Shown here piece by piece: positions 16,478 through 26,577 of a stretch of DNA of 64,000 nt (position 1 is its first letter; every line of letters begins with the position of its first letter). Position numbers and translations under genes: made by a program. The DNA is taken from the NCBI RefSeq assembly GCF_001653795.1, contig NZ_CP011514.1:3738279-3802278 (forward strand), in the 5' to 3' direction. Below the pieces are notes generated by a model. The model did no database searches and was not told the origin of the DNA. It worked only from the letters and a program-made list of their open reading frames with translations. The DNA is from Mitsuaria sp. 7. GTDB taxonomy: Bacteria; Pseudomonadota; Gammaproteobacteria; Burkholderiales; Burkholderiaceae_C.

Positions 16478-16996
16478 ATGAAAAAGATTTCCGCCATTGC
16501 CGCCGCCCTCCTGCTGGCCGGCGCCGCCCAAGCCCAAGCACCGAAGCCAGAGCTGTACGGTGAGGTGGGCTACAGCTTCATCACCATCGACGCCGGCGGG
16601 ACCGACCTCGAGCCGGGCCTGCTGCGCGGCATCGTGGGCTGGAACGTGCATCCGTATTTCGCCGTCGAAGGCCTGCTGGCCGCCGGCGTCAAGGACGACA
16701 ACACCTTCGGCATCAAGACCAAGGTCTCGAACGCCTACGGCGTGTACCTGAAGCCGAAGTACGCCTTCGCCAACGGCATCGAAGTGTTCGGCCGCCTTGG
16801 CTACGTGCACACGAAGATCAAGTCGAGCTTCGGCAACCAGTCCGGCTCCGACAGCGATGACGACGTCTCGTACGGCGTCGGCGCGAGCTACTCGTTCAGC
16901 AAGCAGTGGTACGGCGCCGTGGACTACATGCGCTACTACGACAAGGACAGCATCAAGGCTTCGGGCGTGACGCTGGGCGTCGGCTACCGCTTCTGA
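16478..16996 (+). CDS. Outer-membrane beta-barrel protein
   Basis: 172 residues. A signal peptide ends at AQA (about residue 20). The mature protein has alternating aromatic/glycine strands (YGEVGYSFITIDAG, VFGRLGYVHTKIKS, YGVGASYSF) and a terminal Phe in GVTLGVGYRF, the signature recognised by the BAM machinery. It resembles the OmpW/OmpA-like opacity-barrel family of eight-stranded barrels. A terminator follows, so it is a single-gene transcript. The ligand, if any, is unknown. Confidence 0.87.
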   Translation: MKKISAIAAALLLAGAAQAQAPKPELYGEVGYSFITIDAGGTDLEPGLLRGIVGWNVHPYFAVEGLLAAGVKDDNTFGIKTKVSNAYGVYLKPKYAFANGIEVFGRLGYVHTKIKSSFGNQSGSDSDDDVSYGVGASYSFSKQWYGAVDYMRYYDKDSIKASGVTLGVGYRF

Positions 16997-17050
16997 TCAC
17001 CGCGATCGCCTCGCGGCGATCCGGACGGGCTCCTCGGAGCCTGCAAGACA

Positions 17051-17074
17051 AAGCCCGGCTTAGGCCGGGCTTTT
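17051..17074 (+). terminator. Rho-independent terminator after the beta-barrel gene
   Basis: Stem AAGCCCGGC/GCCGGGCTT with loop TTAG, followed by TTTT. Confidence 0.92.
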
Positions 17075-17192
17075 GCGTTGCGGGTGCGCCCGCCTGCTAG
17101 TCGGACCTCTCTAGTCCAGGGTCGCTTCGCTTGGCCCAGTGCCCGAATGCGCATAGCCTTCGTCTCCACAAGAGCAACAGCGGAGACACCCC

Positions 17193-18602
17193 ATGGACCA
17201 AGCCCTGCACGAGCGCCTGCACCTTGTGTTGGAGCAGCAGCGCGCCGCGTTCGACCGCGAGCGGATGCCGACCTACGCGCAGCGCCGCGACCGTCTGGCG
17301 CGGCTGCTGCGCATGACCGTCGAGCATGCGGAGGCGCTGGCCGATGCGATGTCCCGCGACTTCGGCCACCGCTCGCGGCACGAGAGCCTGCTGGCCGACC
17401 TGTTCACCGTCCAGTCCGGCGCCAAGCATGCGATGCGGCACCTCCGGCGCTGGATGGCCGTCAAGCGCGCCCCGACCGCCCTGCACTTCCTGCCCGCCGG
17501 CAACCGGCTGATGTCGCAACCGCTGGGCGTGGTCGGCATCGTCTCGCCGTGGAACTATCCGTACTACCTCGCGATGGCGCCCGCGCTCGCGGCGCTGGCC
17601 GCCGGCAATCGCGTGATGATCAAGCCGTCCGAGCTGACGCCCGCGACCTCGGCGCTGATGGCCAGGCTCGTCGCCCAGCACTTCGCGCCCGACGAGATGA
17701 CGGTCGTCACCGGCGATGCCGACGTCGGCAAGGTCTTCACGCAACTGCCCTTCGACCACCTGTTCTTCACCGGCTCGACGCCGGTGGGTCGTCTGGTCGC
17801 GCAGGCCGCGGCGCAACACCTGACCCCGGTCACGCTGGAACTCGGCGGCAAGTCGCCGGCGATCGTCGACCGCAGCGCCGACCTCGCCCGGACCGCCGAA
17901 CGCATCGCCTTCGGCAAGCTGCTCAACGCCGGGCAGACCTGCGTCGCGCCGGACTACGTGCTGGCACCGAAGGAACTCGTGCAGCCGCTGGCCGAGGCCA
18001 TCGTGGCGGCCATGCGCCGCCTGTATCCCCGCATCGAACGCAATCCGGACTACACCGCCATCGTCAGCCCGCGCCATCACGCGCGATTGAAGGGCCTGCT
18101 GGAGGATGCGCAGGCCCGCGGCGCGACGCTGCGCCCCACGCACGACGACGTCCCCGCGGACCGCCGCCTCGTCCCCACGCTGCTGCTGGCCACCACGCCC
18201 GAGATGGCGGTGATGCGCGAGGAGATCTTCGGCCCGCTGCTGCCGATCGTGCCCTACGGTCATCCGTCCGAGGCGATCGCGCATGTCAACGGCAGCGACC
18301 GGCCGCTGGCGCTCTACTGGTTCGGCGAGGACAAGGCCGCGCGCGACGACGTGCTCGCCCGCACGCATGCCGGCGGCGTCACGGTCAACGACTGCATCTG
18401 GCATCTGGGCCAGGAAGAGCAGCCCTTCGGCGGCGTCGGCGCCAGCGGCATGGGCGCATACCACGGCGTCTGGGGCTTCAACACCTTCAGCAAGCTCAAG
18501 CCGGTGTTCCTGCAGTCGCGCTTCGCCGGCACCAAACTGTTCCATCCACCTTACGGCGCGACCTTCGACCGCCTGCTCGGCCTGCTGAAGAAGATCGCAT
18601 GA
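17193..18602 (+). CDS. Coniferyl-aldehyde-dehydrogenase-like NAD(P) aldehyde dehydrogenase
   Basis: 469 residues. Oxidises aldehydes to acids. Catalytic Cys250 lies in [11 protein letters not shown] and the general base Glu216 in [17 protein letters not shown] (residues 113-122) and FTGSTPVGR form the cofactor site. The C-terminal segment [21 protein letters not shown] and the short overall length match the CalB (coniferyl aldehyde dehydrogenase) branch rather than betaine-type enzymes. Its stop overlaps the start of the GMC oxidoreductase (ATGA), so alcohol oxidation and aldehyde oxidation are encoded in one operon. Confidence 0.88.
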   Translation: MDQALHERLHLVLEQQRAAFDRERMPTYAQRRDRLARLLRMTVEHAEALADAMSRDFGHRSRHESLLADLFTVQSGAKHAMRHLRRWMAVKRAPTALHFLPAGNRLMSQPLGVVGIVSPWNYPYYLAMAPALAALAAGNRVMIKPSELTPATSALMARLVAQHFAPDEMTVVTGDADVGKVFTQLPFDHLFFTGSTPVGRLVAQAAAQHLTPVTLELGGKSPAIVDRSADLARTAERIAFGKLLNAGQTCVAPDYVLAPKELVQPLAEAIVAAMRRLYPRIERNPDYTAIVSPRHHARLKGLLEDAQARGATLRPTHDDVPADRRLVPTLLLATTPEMAVMREEIFGPLLPIVPYGHPSEAIAHVNGSDRPLALYWFGEDKAARDDVLARTHAGGVTVNDCIWHLGQEEQPFGGVGASGMGAYHGVWGFNTFSKLKPVFLQSRFAGTKLFHPPYGATFDRLLGLLKKIA

Positions 18603-20227
18603 GCGCCGGGGACAGCGCGAGGAACGGCACGACACGCGACAGTGATGCCGACTTCGTGATCGTCGGCGGCGGCTCCGCGGGCGCGGTGCTCGCGAGCCGG
18701 CTCAGCGAGGACCCGGCGTGTCGCGTGCTGCTGCTGGAAGCCGGCGGCCGCGGCGACGGCTGGGTCACGACCACGCCCTTCGCCGGCGTGCTGCAAGTCG
18801 CTGCGAAGCTCAACAACTGGGGCTTCGAGACCGAGCCGCAGCCCGGCCTGAACGGCCGGCGCGGCTACCAGCCGCGCGGCAAGGCGCTGGGCGGATCGTC
18901 GGCGATCAACGCGATGGTCTACACGCGCGGGCACCGCAGCGATTACGACGCCTGGGTCGCGGCCGGCAACGCCGGCTGGGGCTACGACGACCTGCTGCCC
19001 TTCTTCATCAAGGCCGAGCGCAACACGCGCTTCGGCGCCCCGTGGCATGGACAGGACGGTCCGCTGCGCGTGGGGGACCTGCGCACCGATTCGCCGATCC
19101 ACGCCGCCTGGCGGTCGGCGGCACGCGAGTCAGGCCACGCAGTCGTCGACGATTTCAACGGCGAGGCCATGGAGGGCCTCGGCGTCTATCAGGTCACGCA
19201 GTTCGAAGGCGAGCGCTGGAGCGTCGCGCGCGGGTATCTGGAACCGCATCTCGGCCAACGATCCAACCTGCGCGTCGAGACCGGCGTGCGGGCGCTCTCG
19301 CTGGTGCTGGAGAACCGTCGCGCGGTCGGCGTCGAGGTGCTGCAAGGCGGCCATCGCCGCACGATTCGCGCGGCGCGCGAAGTCATCGTCTGCGCCGGCG
19401 CGTTGCAGTCGCCGCAGTTGCTGATGCTGTCGGGCATCGGCGACGGCGCCCGGTTGCAGGCGCACGGCATCGCGGTGCGGCACCATCTGCCCGGCGTCGG
19501 CCGCAACCTGCACGACCATCCGGATTTCGTCTTCGGCTACGAGTCGGACTGCCTCGATGTCGCGGGCATCTCGGCGCGCGGGAGCGCCCGTTTCGTCGGA
19601 CAGGTGCAGCGCTATCGCCGCGAGCGGCGCGGGCTCGTCACCAGCAACTTCGCCGAGTGCGGCGGCTTCCTGTCGACGCGCCCCGGCCTGCCCGCGCCCA
19701 ACGTTCAACTGCATCTGGTCGTCGCGTTGGTCGAGGACCACGCGCGCAAGCTGAGGCTGGGTCACGGGTTGTCGTGTCATGTGTGTCTGCTGAGGCCGCG
19801 CAGCCGCGGTGAGCTGACGCTCGCGAGCGCCGACCCGTCCGCCGCGCCGAGGATCGATCCGGCCTTCCTGCAGGACACCGAGGATGTGCGCGAACTGATC
19901 GAGGGCTACAAGCTCACACGCGACCTGATGCGCGCGCCGGCGATGAAAGCGTTCTGGAAGAAGGAGGCCTGGAGCGCCGGCGTCGACACGGACGCCGGCA
20001 TCGAGGCGCTGCTGCGCCAGCGCGTCGACACGGTCTACCACCCGGTCGGCACCTGCCGCATGGGCAGCGACGACGAGGCGGTCGTCGATGCCCGCCTGCG
20101 CGTGCACGGGATCGAAGGCCTGCGGGTCGTGGATGCGTCGATCATGCCGAGCGTGGTCAGCGGCAATACGAACGCCCCGGTGGTCGCGATCGCGGAAAAG
20201 GCAGCGGCGCTGATCCGCGCAGAATGA
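18599..20227 (+). CDS. GMC-family FAD alcohol dehydrogenase (choline dehydrogenase-like)
   Basis: 542 residues. FAD-linked alcohol-to-aldehyde oxidoreductase. The N-terminal Rossmann motif is [23 protein letters not shown] signature 1 is [19 protein letters not shown] and signature 2 is [15 protein letters not shown]. The active-site His/Asn pair is expected in [11 protein letters not shown] and VVSGNTNAP near the C-terminus. The ATG at 18599 overlaps the upstream aldehyde dehydrogenase by four bases; a longer open frame in the same register has no initiation support. Together the pair would oxidise an alcohol to its acid in two steps. Confidence 0.92.
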   Translation: MSAGDSARNGTTRDSDADFVIVGGGSAGAVLASRLSEDPACRVLLLEAGGRGDGWVTTTPFAGVLQVAAKLNNWGFETEPQPGLNGRRGYQPRGKALGGSSAINAMVYTRGHRSDYDAWVAAGNAGWGYDDLLPFFIKAERNTRFGAPWHGQDGPLRVGDLRTDSPIHAAWRSAARESGHAVVDDFNGEAMEGLGVYQVTQFEGERWSVARGYLEPHLGQRSNLRVETGVRALSLVLENRRAVGVEVLQGGHRRTIRAAREVIVCAGALQSPQLLMLSGIGDGARLQAHGIAVRHHLPGVGRNLHDHPDFVFGYESDCLDVAGISARGSARFVGQVQRYRRERRGLVTSNFAECGGFLSTRPGLPAPNVQLHLVVALVEDHARKLRLGHGLSCHVCLLRPRSRGELTLASADPSAAPRIDPAFLQDTEDVRELIEGYKLTRDLMRAPAMKAFWKKEAWSAGVDTDAGIEALLRQRVDTVYHPVGTCRMGSDDEAVVDARLRVHGIEGLRVVDASIMPSVVSGNTNAPVVAIAEKAAALIRAE

Positions 20228-20230
20228 AAA

Positions 20231-20250
20231 CGCCCCGCGCGGGCGGGGCG
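20231..20250 (-). terminator. Terminator of the Ig-like repeat gene
   Basis: Stem CGCCCCGC/GCGGGGCG with loop GCGG. On the minus strand the hairpin is followed by TTTTCATT, while on the plus strand there is no T run. It therefore best fits the gene at 20282-22738, with possible help to the convergent GMC gene. Confidence 0.75.
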
Positions 20251-20281
20251 TGGGTCGAAGACCTGCTGCCGCCTCCGGCCC

Positions 20282-22738
20282 TCAGATCACCGACGAGTTG
20301 AGCGTGAACTGCAGCGAGCTGGTCGGGCTGACGTTCAAGAAGGAATCGGCGACCTGCACCTGCACGTTCTTGACGCCGTCCGAGCCGAACACCGAGCCGG
20401 GAATGTCGCCGCTGCTCTGCCAGTCCGACCAGTGCTGCCCGTTGTCCAGGCTGTAGTGGACATAGTCGCCCGACTTGAGTCCCGTGACCTGCACGGTCGC
20501 ATCAGACGTCACGCGGTCCGAGCGGTCCGGGCCGGTGTCGTTCTTCAGCGCCACGTCCGGCTTGACCGGCGCGATCACGTCCGCAACGACGGTCACCGTC
20601 CGGCTCGACGTGTTGCCGGCCTTGTCTGAAGCCGTCACCAGCAAGGTGCTCTGCACCGGCGCGTCGCGTTGAGCCATGGCAAAGAATTCCGCGGCCCAGC
20701 TGGCGCCCCCATCCGGACCCAGGTTGTAGCCTCCACCGCCCACCCGCACATCGGCGGTGTCACTGCCGTGGGTCTTCACTTCGACGCTGCTCTGTCCATT
20801 GAGCTGCAGGCGTGAATCGCTGGCGAAGACGGCATTGATGCCGATCACTTCGATCACAGGCGGCGTCGAGTCCAAGGTCAGTTGCACCGCGCCGGCCGCG
20901 CCGGCATTGCCTGCCGCATCGATCTGCCGGACCTCCACGGCATTGGCGCCTTCATCGAAGAAGCGGCTTGAGAGTTGCGTCCCCAGGCCCTGACGCCAGT
21001 GGTCGTCGCCGTTGACCTTGAACTGCCAGGTGGCGCCTGCCTCCAGGTTGTCCACCGAGACGTAGCCGCTGGCATTGATCAAGTGATCCTCCGCCGCCGC
21101 CTCGCCGCCCTGCCTGCGCACGCTGGCCCGCAAGACCTCCGGCGCGACGTTGTCGACGGTGACGGCCAATGAGGCGACTTCGCTCACATTGCCGGCCTTG
21201 TCGCTCTGGCGCACATCGACCGTCTGGTTCCCGTCGTGGAGCAGGCCCGCCGCGAGCGCGTCTCCCGTCCCGAGCTGCCAGTCGCCGCCGTCGATGCGGT
21301 ATTCCCAGGTTGCGGCGTCCTCGAGTCGATGGACCAGCAGGCTGCCCTGCGCGTTGATCACCGGCAGATCGTTGCTGGTCGCCAGATCCGGACGGTCCGG
21401 CACGAGGCTGTCGCGGGTGACCGTGATGGCGGTGATGCCGCTGTCGTGCCCCGCGCTGTCCGTCTGCATCAGCGCCACGTCATTGCGGCCTTCGACCAGA
21501 TAGTTCGCCGCCAGCTGCGAGCCGGTGCCGACGTGCCAGTCGCTCTCGCCGTTGATGCGGTACTTCCAGGTCGCGCCGGCCTCGAGGTTGTCGACGGCGA
21601 CCGCTCCCGTCAGCGGGACCAGATCGCCATGACCGCCCGCCACGTGCGCGCGCAGCGGATCGGGGGCGTCCAGGTCCTGACGCACTGCCAGCGTGGCCAC
21701 GGCGCCCACGTTGCCGGCCGCGTCGACCTGCACGACGTCGACGCGGTTCTCGCCGTCCGACAGCGCGGTCGACGGAATGCGGCCGTCATGACCCTCGATC
21801 CAGTCGCCTGGCCCGTGGTCGCCCTGGCCGTTGACGCGGAACTTCCAGCTCGCGCCGGCTTCGATCCCCGAGACGTTGATGAAGTCCTTGGCGTTCAGCA
21901 GGTCGGTGCCGTTGCTGGTCTGCAGCAGCGGCGCCTCCGGCGGCGTGAGGTCCGGCGTCGGGGGCGGCGCGAGCGCCTCATCGTGGACACGCACCGCCAG
22001 CGTGGCGACATCGCCGCGGCGGCCCTGGTCATCGATCTCCGCGACCATCACCGCGTGAACGCCGTCGTTCAGGATGCCGGCCCCGATGCTGTTGCCCTGG
22101 CCGGCGTGCCAGGTGTTGTCCCCGTCGATGCGATATACCCACGAGGCGCCCGGCGTGGCGAGCGCAACCTCCACATGTCCCGCGCCGGCTATCGTGTCCT
22201 TGCCCGAGCTGGTGGACAGCCGCGGCGCGGCGGGCAGCGGCGCTTCCGGGGGAGGGGGCGGCGGCGTGAGCGCGCCCGTCGTCCCCGTGCCCATGACCGG
22301 CGCAGGCGCGGGTGCCGGCGGCGGCACTGGCGCTGCAGCCGTCGCATGGCTGTCGCTGGCCGGACTCGCGCCGCCGTGACCGCCAGCGCTCCATGCGCCG
22401 GCCAGCAGCACCCCGCCGCCCGCGATCATCCACGGCCACACGGCGGACTGGTTGCAGTCCTCCTCCGTGCCGTCGCCGCGGATCTGCCGGCACGAATCGG
22501 CCTGACGCGTCTCCGCGTCCGGATCGACACCGAGGTCCCTGGCTGCCACCTCACCGGGGTCGGCCGCAGCCGCAGGCGGCGCGTCCGCGGAAGCTTCGGG
22601 CGGGGCCTCCGCAGCGACCTCGGGCAGTGACTCTTCGGACGAATCGGGCGGCATCGCGGACATCGGCGGGACCACGCCCGGGGTCTTGGTTCGGGCGGGG
22701 ACCGGGGCTTGGGCTGGGGCAGGAAGGGAAGTCGTCAT
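20282..22738 (-). CDS. Large Ig-like repeat protein with a single membrane segment
   Basis: 818 residues. Residues 1-95 are Pro/Ala/Glu-rich with no signal peptide. One hydrophobic helix (about 98-118, WPWMIAGGGVLLAG) follows, then a Pro-rich spacer (about 135-175). After it come about six repeats of roughly 90-110 residues sharing a GASWKFRVNG...WxxGxG core and a DxxGN motif, as in bacterial Ig-like domains of surface proteins. The likely topology is an inner-membrane anchor with an extended periplasmic or exported arm. A short-linker form of the WxYRIDG repeat is also found in large RTX/type I adhesins, but no Ca-binding GGxGxD repeats or secretion genes are visible. The ATG at 22738 is preferred over one at 22831 because the extra residues are Arg-rich and unlike the domain. 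The function is unknown. Confidence 0.75.
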   Translation of the reverse strand: MTTSLPAPAQAPVPARTKTPGVVPPMSAMPPDSSEESLPEVAAEAPPEASADAPPAAAADPGEVAARDLGVDPDAETRQADSCRQIRGDGTEEDCNQSAVWPWMIAGGGVLLAGAWSAGGHGGASPASDSHATAAAPVPPPAPAPAPVMGTGTTGALTPPPPPPEAPLPAAPRLSTSSGKDTIAGAGHVEVALATPGASWVYRIDGDNTWHAGQGNSIGAGILNDGVHAVMVAEIDDQGRRGDVATLAVRVHDEALAPPPTPDLTPPEAPLLQTSNGTDLLNAKDFINVSGIEAGASWKFRVNGQGDHGPGDWIEGHDGRIPSTALSDGENRVDVVQVDAAGNVGAVATLAVRQDLDAPDPLRAHVAGGHGDLVPLTGAVAVDNLEAGATWKYRINGESDWHVGTGSQLAANYLVEGRNDVALMQTDSAGHDSGITAITVTRDSLVPDRPDLATSNDLPVINAQGSLLVHRLEDAATWEYRIDGGDWQLGTGDALAAGLLHDGNQTVDVRQSDKAGNVSEVASLAVTVDNVAPEVLRASVRRQGGEAAAEDHLINASGYVSVDNLEAGATWQFKVNGDDHWRQGLGTQLSSRFFDEGANAVEVRQIDAAGNAGAAGAVQLTLDSTPPVIEVIGINAVFASDSRLQLNGQSSVEVKTHGSDTADVRVGGGGYNLGPDGGASWAAEFFAMAQRDAPVQSTLLVTASDKAGNTSSRTVTVVADVIAPVKPDVALKNDTGPDRSDRVTSDATVQVTGLKSGDYVHYSLDNGQHWSDWQSSGDIPGSVFGSDGVKNVQVQVADSFLNVSPTSSLQFTLNSSVI

Positions 22739-22893
22739 CGGCTTGCTGGCTAACGGAAATAGGGAGAAGGACCGCAGTGTCCGGGGAGTACCCCCTCCGA
22801 GGCGATGACCGGTTCTTGTGTGATTTCTCACGAAACCAACTCACTTGAGTGGAACCGCCAAGCCGACGCGGCGGTCCGGGATAATCGGTCCCC

Positions 22894-23523
22894 ATGGTCC
22901 TTGCCGAAATCACCGGCCTGTTCCTGTCCTGGCTGGCGCGCCTGATCACCGGCGCGCAGGGACACTGGAAAGGCTGTCCCCCGACGTCCGAACAACGCAT
23001 CTACTTCGCCAACCATCAGAGCCACTTCGACTGGGTGCTGATCTGGGCCTCGCTGCCTGGCGAACTGCGCGCACGGACCCGCCCGATCGCCGCGCGCGAC
23101 TACTGGACGAGCTCCAGACTCAAGACCTGGCTCACGAGCGCCGTGTTCAACGCGGTCTACGTGAGCCGCACGCGCGCCACGCCCGACGAGGATCCGCTGG
23201 AGCCCCTGGTCGACACGCTGCAGGGCGGCGACTCGCTGGTCATCTTCCCGGAAGGCACCCGCTCGCACAAAGGCGCGCCGCAGGCCTTCAAGGCCGGGCT
23301 CTACCACCTGTCCGAACAGTTCCCCGACGTGCAGCTCATCCCCACCTGGATCGACAACGTCCAGCGCGTCATGCCCAAGGGCGAGGTCGTGCCGGTGCCC
23401 ATCCTGTGCACGGTCACCTTCGGCGCGCCGATCCGGATCGAGCCCGGCGAGGACAAGCGCGCCTTCCTCGAACGCGCCCGCGCCGCCGTGATGGCGCTGC
23501 GTCCGGGAGGGTGGAAGGAATGA
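22894..23523 (+). CDS. 1-acyl-sn-glycerol-3-phosphate acyltransferase family protein
   Basis: 209 residues. PlsC-type acyltransferase at the inner membrane, transferring a fatty acyl chain to lysophosphatidate or a related acceptor. The catalytic NHQSHFD motif (His41-x4-Asp46) and the acceptor-binding FPEGTRS (residues 118-124) are both intact. It overlaps the CdsA-like gene by four bases, so the two consecutive steps of phospholipid synthesis (PA formation, then CDP-diacylglycerol formation) are paired. A TAAT-containing stretch lies just upstream of the ATG. Confidence 0.9.
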   Translation: MVLAEITGLFLSWLARLITGAQGHWKGCPPTSEQRIYFANHQSHFDWVLIWASLPGELRARTRPIAARDYWTSSRLKTWLTSAVFNAVYVSRTRATPDEDPLEPLVDTLQGGDSLVIFPEGTRSHKGAPQAFKAGLYHLSEQFPDVQLIPTWIDNVQRVMPKGEVVPVPILCTVTFGAPIRIEPGEDKRAFLERARAAVMALRPGGWKE

Positions 23524-24506
23524 GGTGGCTCAAGACATTGAACAGCAGCGAGCAGGTGGCCTTCCTGTTCGTGGTGCTGTTCGGCGCGCTGCTGCTGGTG
23601 AGCATCGGCTCGGTGCTGTGGTCGCTGCGCGAGCGCCCCGACGATGAACAGGAAGCCTGGCAGGCGCGCTGGTCGCGCTTCCGGCACGAGCTCAACATGG
23701 TCTGGGTCGGAGCCTGCCTGTTCTGGGCCGCGTGGGTGTCCGGGCCGGTCGGGGCGACGCTGCTGTTCGCGGTGTTCTCGTTCCTGGCGTTCCGCGAGTT
23801 CATCACGCTGCTGCATACGCGCCGCGCGGATCATCGCGGGCTGATCATGGCCTTCTTCGTGATCCTGCCGCTGCAGTACGTGCTGGTGGGGACGCGCCAC
23901 TTCGACCTGTTCTCGGTGCTGATCCCCGTCTACGGCTTCCTCGCAATCCCGGTGGCCAGCGCGCTGGCAGACGATCCGCAACGGTTCCTCGAACGCAATT
24001 CGAAGATCCAGTGGGGCATCATGGTGTGCGTCTACGGCCTGTCGCACGCGCCGGCGCTGCTGCTGCTGGAGATCCCGAAGTACGAGGGCCGCGGCGCCTT
24101 CCTGCTGTTCTTCCTGGTGGCCGTGGTGGCCTGCGGCCAGATCGCGCAGGCGATCGCGACCAGCCGCTTCCGCGCCAAGCCGGTGGCGCGGCGGATCAGC
24201 CGCTCGTTCACGATGAAGGCGTGGTGGATAGGCGCGTTCACGGCGGCGCTCGCGGGCGCGCTGCTGTACTGGATCACGCCGTTCAAGGCCGGCCAGGCGG
24301 CGATCGCCGCGTTCGTCGCGGCGGGCTGCGGCAGCTTCGGCGTGTTCGTGATGCAGGCGCTCAAGCGGGACGCGGGCATCAACGCCTGGGGCAACCGCAG
24401 CGCGATCACCGGCGCGGTCGGACTGCTGGACCGCATCGCGGTGATGTGCTTCGCGGCGCCTGTGTTCTTCCATTCGGTGCGGTGGTACTTCCGCGTCGGC
24501 ACCTGA
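23520..24506 (+). CDS. CdsA-like (phosphatidate cytidylyltransferase family) membrane protein
   Basis: 328 residues with about eight hydrophobic segments. The overall pattern, the [11 protein letters not shown] segment (about residue 95) and the C-terminal LKRD...[17 protein letters not shown] place it in the CDP-diacylglycerol synthase family (YnbB-like). The family signature is degenerate: the expected K-D pair reads N-A (GINAWG), H-G-G reads G-A-V, and the closing D-R-x-D reads D-R-I-A. Either this paralog uses another substrate or it has lost the classical metal site. It is coupled to the plsC-like gene (ATGA) and precedes ruvC by 20 bp. Confidence 0.72.
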   Translation: MRWLKTLNSSEQVAFLFVVLFGALLLVSIGSVLWSLRERPDDEQEAWQARWSRFRHELNMVWVGACLFWAAWVSGPVGATLLFAVFSFLAFREFITLLHTRRADHRGLIMAFFVILPLQYVLVGTRHFDLFSVLIPVYGFLAIPVASALADDPQRFLERNSKIQWGIMVCVYGLSHAPALLLLEIPKYEGRGAFLLFFLVAVVACGQIAQAIATSRFRAKPVARRISRSFTMKAWWIGAFTAALAGALLYWITPFKAGQAAIAAFVAAGCGSFGVFVMQALKRDAGINAWGNRSAITGAVGLLDRIAVMCFAAPVFFHSVRWYFRVGT

Positions 24507-24526
24507 CCCTTGAAGGAGGCGACGGC

Positions 24527-25075
24527 ATGCGCATCCTCGGCATCGACCCCGGCCTGCAGACGACGGGCTTCGGGGTCATCGACTCGGACGGACCGCGGCT
24601 GGCGTACGTCGCCAGCGGCACCATCAAGACCAACGCGCTGCCGACCGGCGACCTGCCGGGGCGGCTCAAGATCCTCTACGACGGCATCCGCGAGGTGGTG
24701 TCGCGCTACCAGCCGACCTGCGCGGCGGTGGAGATCATCTTCGTCAACGTGAACCCGCAGTCGACGCTGCTGCTGGGACAGGCGCGCGGCGCGGCGCTGA
24801 CGGCGCTGGTGTCCTGCGACCTGCACGTGTCGGAGTACACCGCGGTGCAGATGAAGAAGGCCATCACCGGGCACGGCGGCGCGGCCAAGTCGCAGGTGCA
24901 GGCGATGGTGGCGAGACTGTTGAACCTGCCCGGCGAACCGGGCAAGGACGCGGCGGACGCGCTGGGCATCGCGATCATGGACGCCCATGCGCGCGTGTCC
25001 TTCGCGGCGATGGGCAAGCAGACGACGCTGCAGCGGCGGCAGCACGCGCAGTTCAAGGGCTCGCGGACGTATTGA
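24527..25075 (+). CDS. ruvC: Crossover junction endodeoxyribonuclease RuvC
   Basis: 182 residues. Holliday-junction resolvase that nicks symmetrically at junctions in the RuvABC complex. RNase H-fold catalytic acids are visible: Asp7 in ILGIDPG, Glu in AAVEIIFVN and the Asp pair in [26 protein letters not shown] is the conserved helix. The strong AAGGAGG at 24511-24517 fixes the ATG at 24527. ruvA and ruvB are not in this window. Confidence 0.96.
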   Translation: MRILGIDPGLQTTGFGVIDSDGPRLAYVASGTIKTNALPTGDLPGRLKILYDGIREVVSRYQPTCAAVEIIFVNVNPQSTLLLGQARGAALTALVSCDLHVSEYTAVQMKKAITGHGGAAKSQVQAMVARLLNLPGEPGKDAADALGIAIMDAHARVSFAAMGKQTTLQRRQHAQFKGSRTY

Positions 25076-25090
25076 GCAGCGCGACGCCGC

Positions 25091-25600
25091 TCAGGGCTCG
25101 TCCTGCCAGTAGTCGAGGTCGCCCTCGCCCACCTTGCGGATGGCCTCGAACGGGCGGTCCGCCTTGTCGGGGCCGTGCTCGGCCATGAACTTGTTCGAGT
25201 CCGGATAGACGCAGATCTCCGGCTGTTCCATCGTGCTGACGGACAGGTAGCGGATCGGCGCGTCCGAGGTGTTGATGATGTGATGCGGGTACTCGGGCCC
25301 CGCGGGGATGAAGATCACGTCGCCGGCCTTGATCGGCAGACGCTCGCCGGCGACGCGCAGCGTGCCGGTGCCCTCGAGGATGATGAACATCTCTTCCTGC
25401 GCGTAATGCAGGTGGTACGGGCAGGTGGTCTTGCCGGGCTCGACGATGTCGTACGAGGCGCCGAGCTTGCGCGCGGCGGTCCCGCGCGCAAGCCGCGCGA
25501 AGCGGGACTCGTACATCGGCTCGCGCGTGAACGAGGTCAGCTCGGCATCATGGAAGTTGCGGATCAGCTGGGCGGCAAGCGCCTGGGCGCGGTCGGTCAT
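25091..25600 (-). CDS. Cupin-domain protein
   Basis: 169 residues. A single cupin barrel with motif 1 YHLHYAQEEMFIILEGTGTL (two His and a Glu as metal ligands) and motif 2 PAGPEYPHHIINTS (third His). Such small cupins bind metal and a small carboxylate or sugar, and act as isomerases, dioxygenases or storage-type binders; which applies cannot be told here. It converges on ruvC with 15 bp between the stops. Confidence 0.85.
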   Translation of the reverse strand: MTDRAQALAAQLIRNFHDAELTSFTREPMYESRFARLARGTAARKLGASYDIVEPGKTTCPYHLHYAQEEMFIILEGTGTLRVAGERLPIKAGDVIFIPAGPEYPHHIINTSDAPIRYLSVSTMEQPEICVYPDSNKFMAEHGPDKADRPFEAIRKVGEGDLDYWQDEP

Positions 25601-25788
25601 GCTGGGGTCTCCTGGCGGTTCTCGATGAACTGAGATGCAAGAACCTCAGACTAGCCCCGAAACTTCAACACCTCGTACCGGGTGTTCACCCGGTCCGTTC
25701 TCGACCCAGGAAACGCTGGCTGAGCATGGTCCGCGCACCACTGGCGATCTGATACATTGAGTTCAATAGGACAGGTTGCTACCAGGAC

Positions 25789-26577
25789 ATGAGGCACCAT
25801 TTCAAAGCGCCGCCGGTCAACGAAGTGGTGATTGGCGAAGCCTTCGTACCGAGGGCTGACCTACTGATTCCACTGATCGGTGCATTTTGGGACCGTCATC
25901 TCCGTGCGGATTTCCCACGAGTCGAGCACGGCGTGCCCATTGGCAGCGTCGATGGTAGTGTCTACACGGATCCAACCACCGGCTTGGTCCTGCCTCGAGT
26001 GTTGATGAGCAGTGCCGATGGTGCATCGCTGGTTCAGTTGCAGCCTGATCGCCTCTATGTGAACTGGCGCAAGATGGAGGACTCCCAGGAGTACCCCCGC
26101 TTCGAAGCCGTGCGTGATCGCTATCTGCGCATCCGCGAGCAGTTCAACTTGTTCCTCAAAGAATTGTCAGGCGACGAACTTTCGCCCGCTGGCTACGAGT
26201 TGACATACACCAACCCGTTTCTGTCAGCCAATGGCTGGCGCAGCTTTGCCGATCTGCCCAACTTCTTCAAGCCGTGGGCGTGGGACAAGGCAGACTTTGG
26301 TTCGGCGCCGAAATCTCTTCGCCTGAACGTTGAAATGGAGCTCCCTGGAGATTGCGGCAAGCTGGTCCTCAACATCAGTCCAGCAATCCGCAAGGTCACC
26401 AACGAGCCGGCAATGCGCGTCGATCTGACGGCTCAAGCAGAGGCCACCGTGGCCGCAAGAACGTCGCTCGCTGAGTGGGCCGAAACTGCCCACGTGGCAA
26501 TCGTCGAAACGTTCGTCAAGATATCCACTGCCGAGAAACTCGCGGAGTGGGGGCATTGGGAGGAACACGGGAAATGA
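25789..26577 (+). CDS. TIGR04255-family-like protein, first gene of a three-gene cassette
   Basis: 262 residues, the usual length of this sporadically distributed, uncharacterised family. Hallmarks are the N-terminal APPVNEVVIGEAF, the central LVQLQPDRLYVNWRK followed by YPRFEAVRDRYL, and the ELTYTNPF segment. There is no signal peptide or membrane segment, so it is cytoplasmic. It has clearly lower GC than its surroundings (32 of 60 bases at 26101-26160 against 43 of 60 at 24541-24600, counted by hand) and different codon use, pointing to horizontal acquisition. Its stop overlaps the next start (ATGA). Upstream, 25620-25788 is the only intergenic space and should hold the cassette promoter. 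Confidence 0.82.
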   Translation: MRHHFKAPPVNEVVIGEAFVPRADLLIPLIGAFWDRHLRADFPRVEHGVPIGSVDGSVYTDPTTGLVLPRVLMSSADGASLVQLQPDRLYVNWRKMEDSQEYPRFEAVRDRYLRIREQFNLFLKELSGDELSPAGYELTYTNPFLSANGWRSFADLPNFFKPWAWDKADFGSAPKSLRLNVEMELPGDCGKLVLNISPAIRKVTNEPAMRVDLTAQAEATVAARTSLAEWAETAHVAIVETFVKISTAEKLAEWGHWEEHGK

